From Herbaspirillum aquaticum (GTDB lineage: Bacteria; Pseudomonadota; Gammaproteobacteria; Burkholderiales; Burkholderiaceae_D), in NCBI RefSeq assembly GCF_002213425.1, contig NZ_NJGV01000016.1:1-59569 (forward strand): DNA of 59,569 bases. Direction: 5' to 3'. The notes below the pieces were generated by a model. The model was not told the origin of the DNA and did no database searches. It was given only the letters and a program-made list of their open reading frames with translations. Positions 1-8,020 of the stretch are shown here, piece by piece (within the stretch, counting starts at the first letter, position 1; every line of letters starts with the position of its first letter). The position numbers were made by a program, and so were the translations under genes.

Positions 1-33
1 GTAGCTATTTCGCTTCTTCTTTGCTTCACTCAT
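1..33 (-). CDS. IS3-family transposase OrfA, N-terminal 11 residues only
   Basis: The frame begins at the ATG at 33 and reads MSEAKKKRNSY before running off the window. This matches the common opening of IS3-family OrfA helix-turn-helix proteins. A GGAAGGG Shine-Dalgarno lies about 9 bases upstream of this ATG. A second in-frame ATG at 42 sits directly on that site, so 33 is preferred. Only the first residues can be seen, so intactness is unknown. Confidence 0.6.
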   Translation of the reverse strand, partial: MSEAKKKRNSY

Positions 34-89
34 TCTCGTCATCCCTTCCAGGACGACAGCTTAAATCAGTGTCTCAAATTCGGGGTCCA
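1..89 (-). mobile_element. End of an IS3-family insertion sequence, cut by the window edge
   Basis: Reading the minus strand from 89 leftwards gives a terminal sequence that begins TGGACCCCGAATTTGAGACA, the kind of inverted-repeat end seen in IS3-family elements. About 55 bases further in is the start of an OrfA-like reading frame. The element therefore lies mostly outside the window to the left, and 89 is its outer end. The matching right-hand repeat is not visible, so completeness cannot be judged. Confidence 0.7.
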
Positions 90-214
90 CTTTAATAATC
101 TCGGGCATTGTCACGAAGGTAAACAAGCAGCGTTTGATCTCCGCGTGCGTCTTCCACAGGCCTGAGTGGCAGATTTTTACAGCAGCGCATATTGGTTTGG
201 TGCGGAAAATTTTA

Positions 215-249
215 TTGCACAGGCCTGTCATTTCAATAATGATTGAAAT
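215..249 (+). promoter_or_regulatory. ars promoter with ArsR operator
   Basis: A perfect inverted repeat ATTTCAAT-aatg-ATTGAAAT (230-249) lies just upstream of arsR. A possible -35 TTGCAC (215-220) and -10 AATGAT (238-243), 17 bases apart, overlap it. ArsR/SmtB repressors bind such AT-rich dyads and leave on binding arsenite, so this is the likely autoregulated start of the arsRBCH transcript. The dyad is seen directly; the promoter boxes are inferred. Confidence 0.65.
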
Positions 250-270
250 ATCGAATTAATGAGGCAGGCC

Positions 271-606
271 ATGGAAACAAAATCCGTTATCGCCGCGCTT
301 AGCGCGTTGGCCCAAGAGTCCCGTCTGGGCATCTTTCGCCATCTGGTTCAGGTCGGGCCGGACGGCTGTGCAGCGAGCAAGATTGGCGAGGCGCTTGACA
401 TCGCACCATCTTCGCTGTCCTTTCACATGAAGGAGCTGTCACACGCAGGCCTGGTGACGTCGCGGCAGGAGGGGCGTTTCGTCATCTATGCGGCCAATTA
501 CGACGTCATGAACGAGGTTCTCGGCTTTCTCACCGAGAACTGCTGCGGTGGCAATCCCTGCTCTCCAGTTAGTGCATGCTGTCCACCATCAGCTGCTACT
601 ACTTGA
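271..606 (+). CDS. arsR: ArsR-family arsenite-responsive repressor
   Basis: This 111-residue protein has the ArsR/SmtB winged-helix fold: recognition-helix region around residues 35-60 (IAPSSLSFHMKELSHAGLV) and a wing around 60-72 (QEGRFVIY). The tail has clustered cysteines (ENCCGG..C....CC). In this ArsR subgroup the C-terminal cysteines bind As(III) or Sb(III) and release DNA. The ATG at 271 is chosen because GAGGCAG sits 4-10 bases before it; an in-frame ATG at 259 has no such site. It is the first gene of arsRBCH and follows the operator dyad. Its role as operon repressor is well supported by family and context. Confidence 0.93.
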   Translation: METKSVIAALSALAQESRLGIFRHLVQVGPDGCAASKIGEALDIAPSSLSFHMKELSHAGLVTSRQEGRFVIYAANYDVMNEVLGFLTENCCGGNPCSPVSACCPPSAATT

Positions 607-618
607 TGCGGAGTAAGC

Positions 619-1899
619 ATGCTGGTAGCGTTTTTCATTTTCCTGATTACATTGGTGCTGGTCATTTGGCAGCCCCGGGGTCTGGGCATCGGTTGGAGCG
701 CTTGCGGAGGTGCAGTCGTGGCGTTGTCCTTGGGCGTAATCCATTGGGCTGATATTCCAACGGTGTGGCACATCGTCTGGAATGCTACTGCGACCTTCAT
801 TTCCATCATCATCATCAGTCTGCTGCTGGACAAGGCTGGTTTTTTTGAATGGGCGGCGCTTCATGTGGCTCGCTGGGGAAGAGGTAACGGCCAGCGCCTG
901 TTCGTATTGTTGGTCCTGCTGGGCGCCACTGTATCGGCGATCTTTGCCAACGACGGTGCCGCACTGATCCTGACGCCCATCGTCATTGCCATGCTTCAGG
1001 CGCTGCGGTTCTCGCCGCAAGCGACCCTAGCGTTCGTCATGGCGGCGGGCTTCATCGCTGACACAGCCAGCTTGCCGTTGGTGGTATCGAACCTAGTCAA
1101 CATTGTTTCGGCGGACTACTTCAAGCTCGGTTTTGCGCAGTATGCCGGCGTCATGGTCCCGGTCGACCTGGCCGCGCTAGTCGCTACGCTTTTGGCGCTC
1201 GTTGTCTTCTTCCGGAAGGACATTCCAAAGAATTACGACCTTTCGCAGCTAGAAGCCCCGGCTGCGGCAATACGTGACAAAGCCACCTTTATAGCTGGCT
1301 GGTGGGTGCTTGGGCTGCTCCTGCTGGGATTCTTCTGGCTGGAAGGCTTGGGTGTTCCCATCAGTGCGGTAGCCGCCGCCGGTGCGTTGATTCTTCTTGC
1401 GGTAGCCGCGCGGGGACATGTGATCGCGACGCGAGAGGTGATCAAGGGGGCACCGTGGCAGATCGTCTTCTTCTCCCTCGGCATGTACCTGGTGGTTTAT
1501 GGCCTGCGTAACGCGGGACTGACGAATCTGCTGACACAGGTACTGAATGGTCTGGCGGAACAAGGGCTCTGGACCGCAACGCTGGGAACCGGCTTCGTGA
1601 CGGCAATCTTGTCTTCCATCATGAACAACATGCCGACCGTGCTGGTCGGTGCACTATCCATCGACGCCACAACGGCGCATGGCGTGGTACGCGAAGCCAT
1701 GGTCTACGCCAACGTGATTGGCTGCGACCTCGGGCCGAAGATCACGCCAATCGGCAGCTTGGCGACCTTGCTTTGGCTACACGTGCTTGACCAGAAGAAA
1801 CTGCATATCTCGTGGAGATACTACTTCCGCGTCGGTGCTGTACTCACGATGCCAGTGCTGCTTGTCACGCTCGCAGCGCTGGCGATCCGCCTCCAATAG
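619..1899 (+). CDS. arsB: ArsB arsenite efflux permease
   Basis: A 426-residue, strongly hydrophobic protein of the ArsB/NhaD (ion transporter) superfamily, expected to span the inner membrane 11-12 times. Recognisable ArsB segments include the early [14 protein letters not shown] stretch (about residues 112-125) and the later [11 protein letters not shown] stretch (about 333-343). It exports arsenite or antimonite by proton exchange; no arsA ATPase is nearby, so it should work as a secondary pump. It lies 12 bases after arsR in the same operon, ahead of the arsenate reductase whose product it removes. Length is normal for ArsB (about 429). Confidence 0.95.
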   Translation: MLVAFFIFLITLVLVIWQPRGLGIGWSACGGAVVALSLGVIHWADIPTVWHIVWNATATFISIIIISLLLDKAGFFEWAALHVARWGRGNGQRLFVLLVLLGATVSAIFANDGAALILTPIVIAMLQALRFSPQATLAFVMAAGFIADTASLPLVVSNLVNIVSADYFKLGFAQYAGVMVPVDLAALVATLLALVVFFRKDIPKNYDLSQLEAPAAAIRDKATFIAGWWVLGLLLLGFFWLEGLGVPISAVAAAGALILLAVAARGHVIATREVIKGAPWQIVFFSLGMYLVVYGLRNAGLTNLLTQVLNGLAEQGLWTATLGTGFVTAILSSIMNNMPTVLVGALSIDATTAHGVVREAMVYANVIGCDLGPKITPIGSLATLLWLHVLDQKKLHISWRYYFRVGAVLTMPVLLVTLAALAIRLQ

Positions 1900-1926
1900 A
1901 ACCTAACACATCACCCTGGAAACGTC

Positions 1927-2355
1927 ATGACCACCATCTATCACAATCCTGCTTGCGGTACATCCCGTAACACTCTGGCCATGATCCGCAATAGCGGGGA
2001 AGAGCCAACTATCATTGAATATCTGCAGCATCCGCCAAGCCGGGAGCAACTGGCAAAGATGATCAAAGATGCCGGGCTGAGCGTACGCGGGGCGATTCGC
2101 CAAAAGGGCACGCCCTACGCGGAGCTGGGACTGGATAAGCTCGATGTTACGGACGACAAGCTGCTGGATGCCATGCTGGCGCACCCCATCCTGATCAACC
2201 GGCCGTTTGTGGTGACAACCAACGGCACTCGCCTGTGCCGCCCGTCGGAGCTGGTGCTGGATATCCTGCCCAATCCGCAGCAGGGGCCATTTACCAAAGA
2301 GGACGGTGAAGTCGTGGTCAACGCGGAGGGACAACGTGTCGCACCGGCTCAGTGA
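1927..2355 (+). CDS. arsC: ArsC glutaredoxin-dependent arsenate reductase
   Basis: A 142-residue member of the ArsC/Spx thioredoxin-fold family. The start [11 protein letters not shown] holds the catalytic cysteine (C10), which corresponds to Cys12 of the E. coli plasmid enzyme. Further arginines typical of the arsenate pocket occur near residues 58 (VRGAIRQKG) and 90 (INRPFVV). The reaction is arsenate to arsenite using glutathione and glutaredoxin in the cytosol, feeding ArsB. It lies 27 bases after arsB, and its 3' end overlaps the start of arsH. Confidence 0.95.
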   Translation: MTTIYHNPACGTSRNTLAMIRNSGEEPTIIEYLQHPPSREQLAKMIKDAGLSVRGAIRQKGTPYAELGLDKLDVTDDKLLDAMLAHPILINRPFVVTTNGTRLCRPSELVLDILPNPQQGPFTKEDGEVVVNAEGQRVAPAQ

Positions 2356-3058
2356 CCTGCCGAACATCACGGCAGGCGAGTTCCAGGTCCCGGCGATTGA
2401 CGGCTTTAAAGAAGTCGGCGCATCTAGCCATCGGCCGCGCTTCCTATTGCTTTACGGCTCCATCAGGGAGCGCTCATACAGCCGGCTGTTGACGATGGAA
2501 GCGGCACGTCTGCTGGAGGCATTTGGCGGCGAGGCCAGGATTTTCGATCCGCGCGGCCTGCCCTTGCCCGACGGCGAGCCGGATACGCACCCGAAAGTTG
2601 TAGAGCTGCGCGACCTGGCCAACTGGTCCGAGGGAATGGTCTGGTGCTCACCCGAACGCCACGGCGCCATGACCGGCATCATGAAAGCACAGATCGACTG
2701 GATTCCGTTGTCGCAAGGGGCGATTCGGCCGACCCAGGGTAAAACGCTCGCCGTAATGGAAGTATCGGGTGGCTCCCAGTCATTCAATGCGGTCAATCAG
2801 ATGCGCGTGCTCGGACGCTGGATGCGGATGCTGACGATTCCAAACCAGTCGTCGGTCGCCAAGGCATACCAAGAATTCGACGATGCCGGCAGGATGAAGG
2901 CTTCGCCCTACTATGAGCGGGTCGTCGATGTAATGGAGGAGCTTTTCAAGTTCACCCTGCTGACTAGAGATGTCTCACCGTATCTGACCGACCGCTACAG
3001 CGAACGGAGGGAAGCTGCGGCAGATTTGGAAAAGCGTATGAGCCAAGAAAAATTGTAG
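2336..3058 (+). CDS. arsH: ArsH NADPH-dependent FMN reductase, organoarsenical resistance
   Basis: A 240-residue flavodoxin-like protein. [14 protein letters not shown] (from about residue 38) is the FMN-phosphate loop of the ArsH/NADPH-dependent FMN reductase family, and [20 protein letters not shown] (about 103-122) is a strongly conserved ArsH block. ArsH oxidises trivalent methyl- or aryl-arsenicals. The GTG at 2336 is preferred because GGAGGG lies 5 bases upstream. The open frame extends back to an ATG at 2306, but that would overlap more of arsC and lacks a ribosome site. The 20-base overlap with arsC suggests translational coupling. Confidence 0.93.
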   Translation: MSHRLSDLPNITAGEFQVPAIDGFKEVGASSHRPRFLLLYGSIRERSYSRLLTMEAARLLEAFGGEARIFDPRGLPLPDGEPDTHPKVVELRDLANWSEGMVWCSPERHGAMTGIMKAQIDWIPLSQGAIRPTQGKTLAVMEVSGGSQSFNAVNQMRVLGRWMRMLTIPNQSSVAKAYQEFDDAGRMKASPYYERVVDVMEELFKFTLLTRDVSPYLTDRYSERREAAADLEKRMSQEKL

Positions 3059-3113
3059 CTGGCGTTTCACCATTGCAGAATGCCTACTCTTGGCTGGGAG
3101 AAGATATTCCATC

Positions 3114-3437
3114 CTATTCGTAAGTCTTCCCCATTAACAGGATATCGGCAACCTTACGCCAGGGATTTATTGAAACTTCATAGAAATGGGGACCATTTCT
3201 TGAATTCTCCACCCAACGAACGGAGGCATTTAGAAATGCACCGATATTGCCGTTCTTCCAGCCCAATACACCCGAAGAGTATGGTGATGGAAGTAAAGCC
3301 GCGTGTAATTCAGTTTCTGCGAACCAGTCTGCGGAGAGTACATTCAGAAAATTGATGAAACTCACTTCATCCACCACAGCATCTCGTGCAGACTCAAGTT
3401 GTCTCTCCATTTCTTGTTTGATGTATTTCGCGCTCAT
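3114..3437 (-). CDS. Small DUF7660-like protein
   Basis: A 107-residue soluble protein on the strand opposite the ars operon. The pattern VSFINFLNVLSADW near the start and, at the end, FLNASVRWVENS followed by PWRKVADILLMGKTYE resembles the DUF7660 family, small acidic/aromatic proteins often next to toxin or immunity genes. A GAGGAT Shine-Dalgarno lies about 7 bases before the ATG. The function is unknown. The family match rests on the final W-x4-AD-x-L-x4-YE pattern as I remember it and needs a profile search. It marks the change from the ars operon to the small-gene stretch. Confidence 0.65.
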   Translation of the reverse strand: MSAKYIKQEMERQLESARDAVVDEVSFINFLNVLSADWFAETELHAALLPSPYSSGVLGWKNGNIGAFLNASVRWVENSRNGPHFYEVSINPWRKVADILLMGKTYE

Positions 3438-3527
3438 CTAATATCCTCGTCACATAGCCCGCTTCTGGGCGATAAGCCGTAGCTTCCGATGCCAAGCCGC
3501 TATGGGTAATCCAAGGCGGATTCCCCC

Positions 3528-3824
3528 ATGTCCTATTTTTTACCTGACTGGCCGTTTTTTGACTACCAAACGATGTCTGGAGGTAGATATCGTTTGCTTA
3601 ATGTTTGCCTCACATTATCGATTATTGGCTGTGTATTCGTGACTATTTTGCTTGTTGGAAATGGGCGCTACATAGACAGTAAAGCATCTGACGGAGCCCG
3701 CCATATGAGTGCAGAAAAATGGCACATAACGATCACTACCAAGGAGCGCGTCCAGGAAAACGCAGCGGGCGAGAATGAAGAACACTCGAACAAGGGGCAA
3801 TTGGGCGCGGTCACCAGATGCTAA
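3528..3824 (+). CDS. Hypothetical 98-residue single-pass membrane protein
   Basis: Not recognised. Residues about 24-45 (LLNVCLTLSIIGCVFVTILLVG) form one clear transmembrane segment, followed by a polar, charged tail of about 50 residues. There is no convincing Shine-Dalgarno before the ATG, and base composition is AT-rich like its neighbours. It could be a small membrane protein of the island or a chance frame. The hydrophobic segment is the only argument for it. Confidence 0.3.
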   Translation: MSYFLPDWPFFDYQTMSGGRYRLLNVCLTLSIIGCVFVTILLVGNGRYIDSKASDGARHMSAEKWHITITTKERVQENAAGENEEHSNKGQLGAVTRC

Positions 3825-4238
3825 TGTGGCGGGAAAAGTCGCAGCCGGTTATGAGCTGTCTGAGCCGTCGCAATCGAGAATCGCTCAGGCTAGTGAGTCG
3901 GACATACGCCGATAGCCTAAGCCCGGGAGCTCTTACGCTGTCGCGATGAATTACTACGTGTGGCTCCGATCCTTTTCAGCTTGTAGCAACTGATAATCCT
4001 CTAGGCCTGCGAAAGTGCAACTACTTCTGCGCACGCCTTTAACGGGACATCATTTCTAGGTTATTGCTATTTGATGCGCTCCCCACAGAGCTTCATCCAT
4101 TAATCCTACGTGTCTGTCGGAGATAGATTCTCCGTTTTAGCGAATTGCCTGATGTTCATAAGGCAGATTTTTTCTCATACTATTAGTAGCCCTCTGATAT
4201 CCGACTCTGGACCCATGGCCACTATTTGGGAGGGGGGC
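3825..4238. other. No gene recognised
   Basis: This 414-base stretch holds no convincing reading frame, tRNA or strong terminator on either strand. The last part (4110-4238) is open in the frame of the following response regulator, but the ribosome site favours a later start. Confidence 0.5.
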
Positions 4239-4616
4239 ATGGACGGATTGTTTCGAGGGCGCACAATATTACTTGTCGAGGACAATGTCGATGTTCGGAC
4301 CATCTTTTCAGAGGTGTTTAAAAATGAGGGTTACCGCGTTATGGAAGCTACAAACGGTCGAGAAGCCTATGACCTAATGATGGGGTCTGATGATTCTGTG
4401 AACGTTGTTTTGACAGATTTGCGAATGCCGATCATGGATGGGTTCGAGTTGGCGACCTTACTCAAAAATAACCCGCGATTTTCTTCCATTCCGATTGTTC
4501 TCCAGAGTGAGACCCCTTTGAAAAACTCTTGGAGAGCATTGGAGGTTTTTGACGCGTTGCTTGTAAAACCCTGTCTCTTCGCTGAAGTGGTCTCGACCGT
4601 TAAAGCTGTTCAGTAG
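4239..4616 (+). CDS. Single-domain (CheY-like) response regulator
   Basis: A 125-residue receiver domain with nothing after it. The acidic pair is in LLVEDN, the phospho-acceptor Asp is in VVLTDLRMPIMDGF (about residue 58), the conserved Ser/Thr is in VLQSE, and the conserved Lys is in LLVKP near the end. Stand-alone receivers pass phosphate through relays or control a partner protein. The ATG at 4239 is chosen because GGGAGGGG lies just upstream; earlier in-frame ATGs at 4110 and 4215 lack a site. No histidine kinase is in the window, so the partner is unknown. It sits among small unknown genes, so a stress-sensing role is only a guess. Confidence 0.85.
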   Translation: MDGLFRGRTILLVEDNVDVRTIFSEVFKNEGYRVMEATNGREAYDLMMGSDDSVNVVLTDLRMPIMDGFELATLLKNNPRFSSIPIVLQSETPLKNSWRALEVFDALLVKPCLFAEVVSTVKAVQ

Positions 4617-4723
4617 AAGGGATTCTATATAGCTCACTTTTAGTTTCTGTTATCGTTGCGTAGGTCCTCGGGTGCTTCACGCGATGGGCCCGACCGTAAA
4701 AAATCGAAGATCGGCCCTAAAAA

Positions 4724-4891
4724 TTACGCGAGATCACTTCGTCTTAGCTTCGTTTCTTCTCTTGCATCTTCGACGAGCCGTCTAATAACAACCCTCCTTC
4801 GTAAAATTTCTGCGTGAACCGTTGAGCTCATCGGCATAGTTGTTGTTAGCTCTTTGAGGCTGGCAGTGCTTTCGTTAAATCGCTTCTTCAT
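4724..4891 (-). CDS. Hypothetical 55-residue basic protein
   Basis: Not recognised. A good AGGAG site lies 5 bases before the ATG at 4891, giving a short protein beginning MKKRFNESTASL, rich in Arg and Glu and probably helical (EILRRRVVIRRLVEDAREE). The frame also opens further upstream to 4972, without a good ribosome site. No neighbour on this strand forms an operon with it. Confidence 0.4.
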   Translation of the reverse strand: MKKRFNESTASLKELTTTMPMSSTVHAEILRRRVVIRRLVEDAREETKLRRSDLA

Positions 4892-5191
4892 TAGATCTCC
4901 TATTGAGAGGTGCCATTTGAACACGATTTCTGCGCCCTTTACTGCGTCGGGAAAATAATTGGACAGGAGCATGTCTCGACGCTATCACTATGATCCCACC
5001 GATAGAAAAATAAATGAGGTGCATTTCCGTTTTAGAGAAGTAATGGGAGTAAGGTCTGTGCATCCCTTTGCGAATCAAGGCTAGGTAAAAAGCTCGCTTC
5101 ATTCGTTTTCCCCATCCCGACTCTGCCGCCTCTTCAGTTCATTGAGTCCCTCCGTTGAGATGCTTTGCTATCTTTCCAATTGGAGAATCAT

Positions 5192-5398
5192 ATGAACAAG
5201 ATGAATCGCTTTCGAATGACGGAGCCAGTTCCCGATTACCAAAATTTTCTGGTTGCGGGAAGTGCCCTCTACGTAGACTATTCGGGGCAGCTTGCGGATA
5301 TCGAATGCATTCAGCAAGTTCTTGAGGACCTCGCGCGTAGTCGTGGAAAGACAAACGACCTTTGTAACCCAAGGCCTCCCATTTCGTCTGAGGACTAG
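5192..5398 (+). CDS. Hypothetical 68-residue protein
   Basis: Not recognised. The start at 5192 follows TTGGAG by 6 bases. The protein begins MNKMNRFRMTEPVPDYQ and has a middle helix (LADIECIQQVLEDLARS). Composition is that of an ordinary small soluble protein. It is one of a string of plus-strand small genes (5.2-7.9 kb) that are separately spaced rather than tightly overlapping. Confidence 0.45.
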   Translation: MNKMNRFRMTEPVPDYQNFLVAGSALYVDYSGQLADIECIQQVLEDLARSRGKTNDLCNPRPPISSED

Positions 5399-5567
5399 AG
5401 CGCGAAAGTGCGCATATACATCGTCCGCAAACCGGTTTTAGTATTCCGAATTTGGTGCCGCCACCTTGCTTGGGGCCAGAAGTTTGGCTCTCGCCAAAAC
5501 TTTCTTGAAGTTGAGCGAAGGAATCGATCGTCTTGCTTCATTCACCTGTTCCTGCCTGGAGGAAGAA

Positions 5568-5786
5568 ATGCGAAATTACTCTAATGGCCGCTTTAACAGC
5601 GACGAAATTGTGGAAGCAATAGATAAGCATCGACGAGAACACGGCGACTGTTATTTTGAAAATAACGAGATCAAAGACTCCACAACTCTTAGTGCAAAGG
5701 CGCAGAGCTTTCGTGAAAAGAAGTTAGGGTGGCCGATGAGTCCGAACAGCTTTCGACGGGTCACGTCGGTAAAGATTAAAAAATAG
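5568..5786 (+). CDS. Hypothetical 72-residue protein
   Basis: Not recognised. A strong GGAGGA site lies 4 bases before the ATG at 5568. The protein is polar, with NSDEIVEAIDKHRREHGDCYF early and a basic end (SFRRVTSVKIKK). The frame also extends upstream to 5466, but the ribosome site fixes 5568. It belongs to the small-gene string upstream of the glucan synthase. Confidence 0.5.
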   Translation: MRNYSNGRFNSDEIVEAIDKHRREHGDCYFENNEIKDSTTLSAKAQSFREKKLGWPMSPNSFRRVTSVKIKK

Positions 5787-5916
5787 CTGAGAAATTGAAA
5801 TGAAATCTCGGATTGTGACGCCTATTTTTGGGTGCCGCCGAACCGATGGGCAGCCCATGCGGAGGATATTCCCAGACCTGAAACTCTTATACATAGACAA
5901 TACACAAAGGACGAAC

Positions 5917-6177
5917 ATGTCAGATACCAAACTACCTGTGGATCAAAGAAACGAAGGCCGAGAACATTTTTCGCCACGCGGACATCCGCAGCAGCATCAA
6001 GGGCATAAACCGAACCAAGAGCAAGTAGGGGGGGGCGAGGATCGCATTCGTAAACCGGCTAGCGATGTCGAACGTAATGGCTCCCAATCTCAGCAGCAAG
6101 AAGCCGCTAAAGGGCTATATGAAAAGCCTAATAAAGACCACCTTACATTGGTGAAAAAAACAGTTTCCCGCGACTGA
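5917..6177 (+). CDS. Hypothetical 86-residue hydrophilic, probably disordered protein
   Basis: Not recognised. The protein is almost without hydrophobic residues and is rich in Gln, Glu, Arg, His and Gly (for example HPQQHQGHKPNQEQVGGG and NGSQSQQQEAAKG). Such composition suggests an intrinsically disordered, possibly protective protein. AAAGGA lies about 5 bases before the ATG at 5917. An earlier in-frame ATG at 5800 would add 39 residues of different character and lacks a site. The composition matches the genes at 7050 and 7777. Confidence 0.5.
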   Translation: MSDTKLPVDQRNEGREHFSPRGHPQQHQGHKPNQEQVGGGEDRIRKPASDVERNGSQSQQQEAAKGLYEKPNKDHLTLVKKTVSRD

Positions 6178-6349
6178 TCTTGCAACGGCTGGCTGTGAAG
6201 CATCCGTGGACTAAGTAAAGGTTAGGTATGGAGAGAAATTGATCGATGCCGAATATCGGCTTGCGAACTTCCAGGGCGAATTCGAATAAAAATACTACCC
6301 CAGGTAGCCGACCAAGTCGCCAGAAATGCCACCCTAACTCAGGATTCTT

Positions 6350-6589
6350 ATGTCCATTTTTCAAAATGTAGACAGCTCCGGAAACTTTTCCTACGAGCTC
6401 AGATATTCGCACCACTCAGATGGGTGGCAAATGAATAGCATTTCGATTCAACGACGCGATCATCAGATTTTTTCAAAGAAGAATCTCGCAGGAGTTTACC
6501 GCGCGGAAGCGGTATTGCTTGAGCAGGGCGTCAACATGTGCGAAGCGGTAATTACACGTTTTAATCTGAAGCCGATTTTGCATGCATAG
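6350..6589 (+). CDS. Hypothetical 79-residue protein
   Basis: Not recognised. The protein alternates polar and hydrophobic residues in a way that suggests beta strands (YELRYSHHSDGWQMNSISI) and then a helix (YRAEAVLLEQGVNMCEAVI). A CAGGA site lies 5 bases before the ATG. It is the most globular-looking of the small genes in this stretch and ends ahead of the 65-residue gene at 6665. Confidence 0.5.
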   Translation: MSIFQNVDSSGNFSYELRYSHHSDGWQMNSISIQRRDHQIFSKKNLAGVYRAEAVLLEQGVNMCEAVITRFNLKPILHA

Positions 6590-6664
6590 TAGTTGTACTC
6601 GCCTTTGTAACCTTTGATGGTATTGCCTGAGTCCAGTGCGATCTCCCTATGAGTAGGAGAAGTT

Positions 6665-6862
6665 ATGAGCAAGGTAAACCGGTGGCGTGAGTTTTCTTTC
6701 ATAAAGACTGTTTCCTCACCAGAAAAAGGTATTGAGGCGGACTTGTCGACGAGAAATGATGAGAAATTGGCTGCCAGCCAAATCTCCGGAGCCGACGCTG
6801 TTCGAGATCAACAAGCAATCTTAGCAGCTGAGTCGGAAGGACTAGCGATTCAAGAGGACTAG
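6665..6862 (+). CDS. Hypothetical 65-residue protein
   Basis: Not recognised. A clear TAGGAGA site lies 5-6 bases before the ATG. The protein is acidic in its second half (DAVRDQQAILAAESEGLAIQ) and polar throughout. It lies 75 bases after the preceding small gene and could be co-transcribed with it. Confidence 0.5.
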   Translation: MSKVNRWREFSFIKTVSSPEKGIEADLSTRNDEKLAASQISGADAVRDQQAILAAESEGLAIQED

Positions 6863-6968
6863 ATCTCGTCCGTTATCCGTCGGACAGAGAGCCTCAATTG
6901 TTGCCCTTGTATTTCACGTCATTTTTCATTCATTAATATGGATGGACAGCATTTTAATTGAATGATTT

Positions 6969-6987
6969 TCGCGATCAAATATCGCGA
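6969..6987. promoter_or_regulatory. Palindrome TCGCGAT-caaat-ATCGCGA
   Basis: A perfect 7-base inverted repeat with a 5-base spacer lies in the 187-base AT-rich gap between two small genes, about 60 bases before the start at 7050. Its position fits an operator for that gene; no T-run follows, so it is not a terminator. No regulator is assigned. Confidence 0.35.
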
Positions 6988-7049
6988 CAACGGACATCGC
7001 GGCCTGTTCCATTGAATCCTTAACCTGACCGCGATACGAAGGAATGATC

Positions 7050-7286
7050 GTGTCAAACTTCAATAAGACCCAAGGCTCTCATCGACTGGAGCAGCAAGGA
7101 TTTACTCCCCATAAGGAGAAGACGTCGAGATCTAACGATGGTCGCTATTCTTCACGCGATGGCGAGAAGAGAAAGCAAGAGCAAGCTGATCAGCAAAGTG
7201 ACGCTGGCCCACGCCGCTATGAAGGGGGTGACATCTATCGAAGGAACTACATGAGAGAGACCGAGAAGGCTGATCGCTCGCGGTAA
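7050..7286 (+). CDS. Hypothetical 78-residue charged protein, probably disordered
   Basis: Not recognised. Almost every residue is polar, with many Arg, Lys, Gln and Asp (SRDGEKRKQEQADQQSD). The GTG at 7050 is chosen because AAGGA lies 6-7 bases before it; the in-frame ATG at 7044 directly abuts that site. The protein resembles the 5917 gene in composition. It is followed by a rho-independent terminator, so its transcript ends here. Confidence 0.5.
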   Translation: MSNFNKTQGSHRLEQQGFTPHKEKTSRSNDGRYSSRDGEKRKQEQADQQSDAGPRRYEGGDIYRRNYMRETEKADRSR

Positions 7287-7322
7287 TGTTGTATGTGGGC
7301 AGGCAGTCCAATTTATTAAAGG

Positions 7323-7343
7323 GGCCGCAGTTGCGGCCTTTTT
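7323..7343 (+). terminator. Rho-independent terminator
   Basis: GGCCGC-agtt-GCGGCC (7323-7338) is followed directly by five T residues. It lies 37 bases after the stop of the charged-protein gene and 17 bases before the next start, separating the two transcripts unless it is read through. Confidence 0.85.
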
Positions 7344-7359
7344 AAATGAGGAGATTGAC

Positions 7360-7665
7360 ATGCGATTTCATTTCGAAGATAGAGGCCATGAGGCTGGCTT
7401 CGTATGGCTGCGGATTGGGAAGATCGAGGTTATTGAAGTAACTAGTGGTTTAGGAAGCAGCCGCACACGAACAGAGTTTCAAATTCGAAACGTACCTATC
7501 AATCTAGAAGGTCAGATTATCGTCTGTCGAAAAGCAATAGCTCAATTTATTCGTGAATCTACGGGCTCAAAGGAAATGTCGATTTCAATTTTCGATGAAT
7601 CGATTGAGCCGTGGAAAGGACAATTGTTTGCGATAACCCCGCTGGATGATCATCTCGATGTGTAA
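7360..7665 (+). CDS. Hypothetical 101-residue protein
   Basis: Not recognised. A strong GAGGAG site lies about 6 bases before the ATG. The protein looks globular and beta-rich (GFVWLRIGKIEVIEVTSG, then RTRTEFQIRNVPINLEGQII). It is better structured than the disordered proteins around it. It starts just after a terminator, so it needs its own promoter or read-through. Confidence 0.55.
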   Translation: MRFHFEDRGHEAGFVWLRIGKIEVIEVTSGLGSSRTRTEFQIRNVPINLEGQIIVCRKAIAQFIRESTGSKEMSISIFDESIEPWKGQLFAITPLDDHLDV

Positions 7666-7776
7666 GTGAATCGCTGATCCAGGCCCTTTCCTGACGCACA
7701 CGCCAGCAATTTTTGTTGAATGGTTGTGCACCTTGCCCGTGATAACGGGCCGATATCCCAATAGTAGGAGTTTCCC

Positions 7777-7878
7777 ATGGCAGAAAAAGAGCAAAAGCGC
7801 GGCAACCGAGAGCCGAAAAAACCTAAGAAAAAACCAGTGCCAGCAGTCCCGGTGCAGCGCGCTCATCAAGGACTGTAG
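7777..7878 (+). CDS. 33-residue Lys/Pro-rich small protein
   Basis: A very short frame with a clear TAGGAG site 6 bases before its ATG. It reads MAEKEQKRGNREPKKPKKKP, then PVPAVP and a short tail: almost all Lys, Arg, Glu and Pro. Small proteins of this AEKxxKRGNREPKKPK type are widespread hypothetical genes in proteobacteria as I recall; their function is unknown. It is the last gene before the glucan synthase leader. Confidence 0.65.
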   Translation: MAEKEQKRGNREPKKPKKKPVPAVPVQRAHQGL

Positions 7879-7981
7879 TGAAAACGGTTCTTAATCATAA
7901 AAATCCTGACAACCGCTGGGCCACATCGCCTAGCCTTTGCCCCCGGGGCTATACGGCCTATCTTCTTCACGGCGGGTTTAT

Positions 7982-8002
7982 CGCGGGGCGTCTCTCCCCG
8001 CG
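7982..8002 (+). promoter_or_regulatory. GC hairpin in the leader of the glucan synthase gene
   Basis: CGCGGGG-cgtctct-CCCCGCG forms a perfect 7-base stem ending 18 bases before the ATG at 8021. No T-run follows, so it is not a standard terminator. In RNA it would sit just upstream of the ribosome site (AAAGG) and could affect translation or mRNA stability; that role is inferred. Confidence 0.4.
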
Positions 8003-8020
8003 GTGCCCTGAAAGGCCAAC

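Noticed and set aside
3080..3355. 91-residue plus-strand frame over the DUF7660-like gene
   Set aside because: It lacks a ribosome site, and the opposite strand has a better protein with a good start.
4875..5102. 75-residue minus-strand frame with a possible hydrophobic stretch
   Set aside because: It overlaps the better-started frame at 4724-4891 and lacks a Shine-Dalgarno; kept out for want of support.
7735..7750. GCCCGT-gata-ACGGGC stem between small genes
   Set aside because: The stem is short with no T-run, and it sits within 30 bases of the next start. It was not strong enough to call a terminator.
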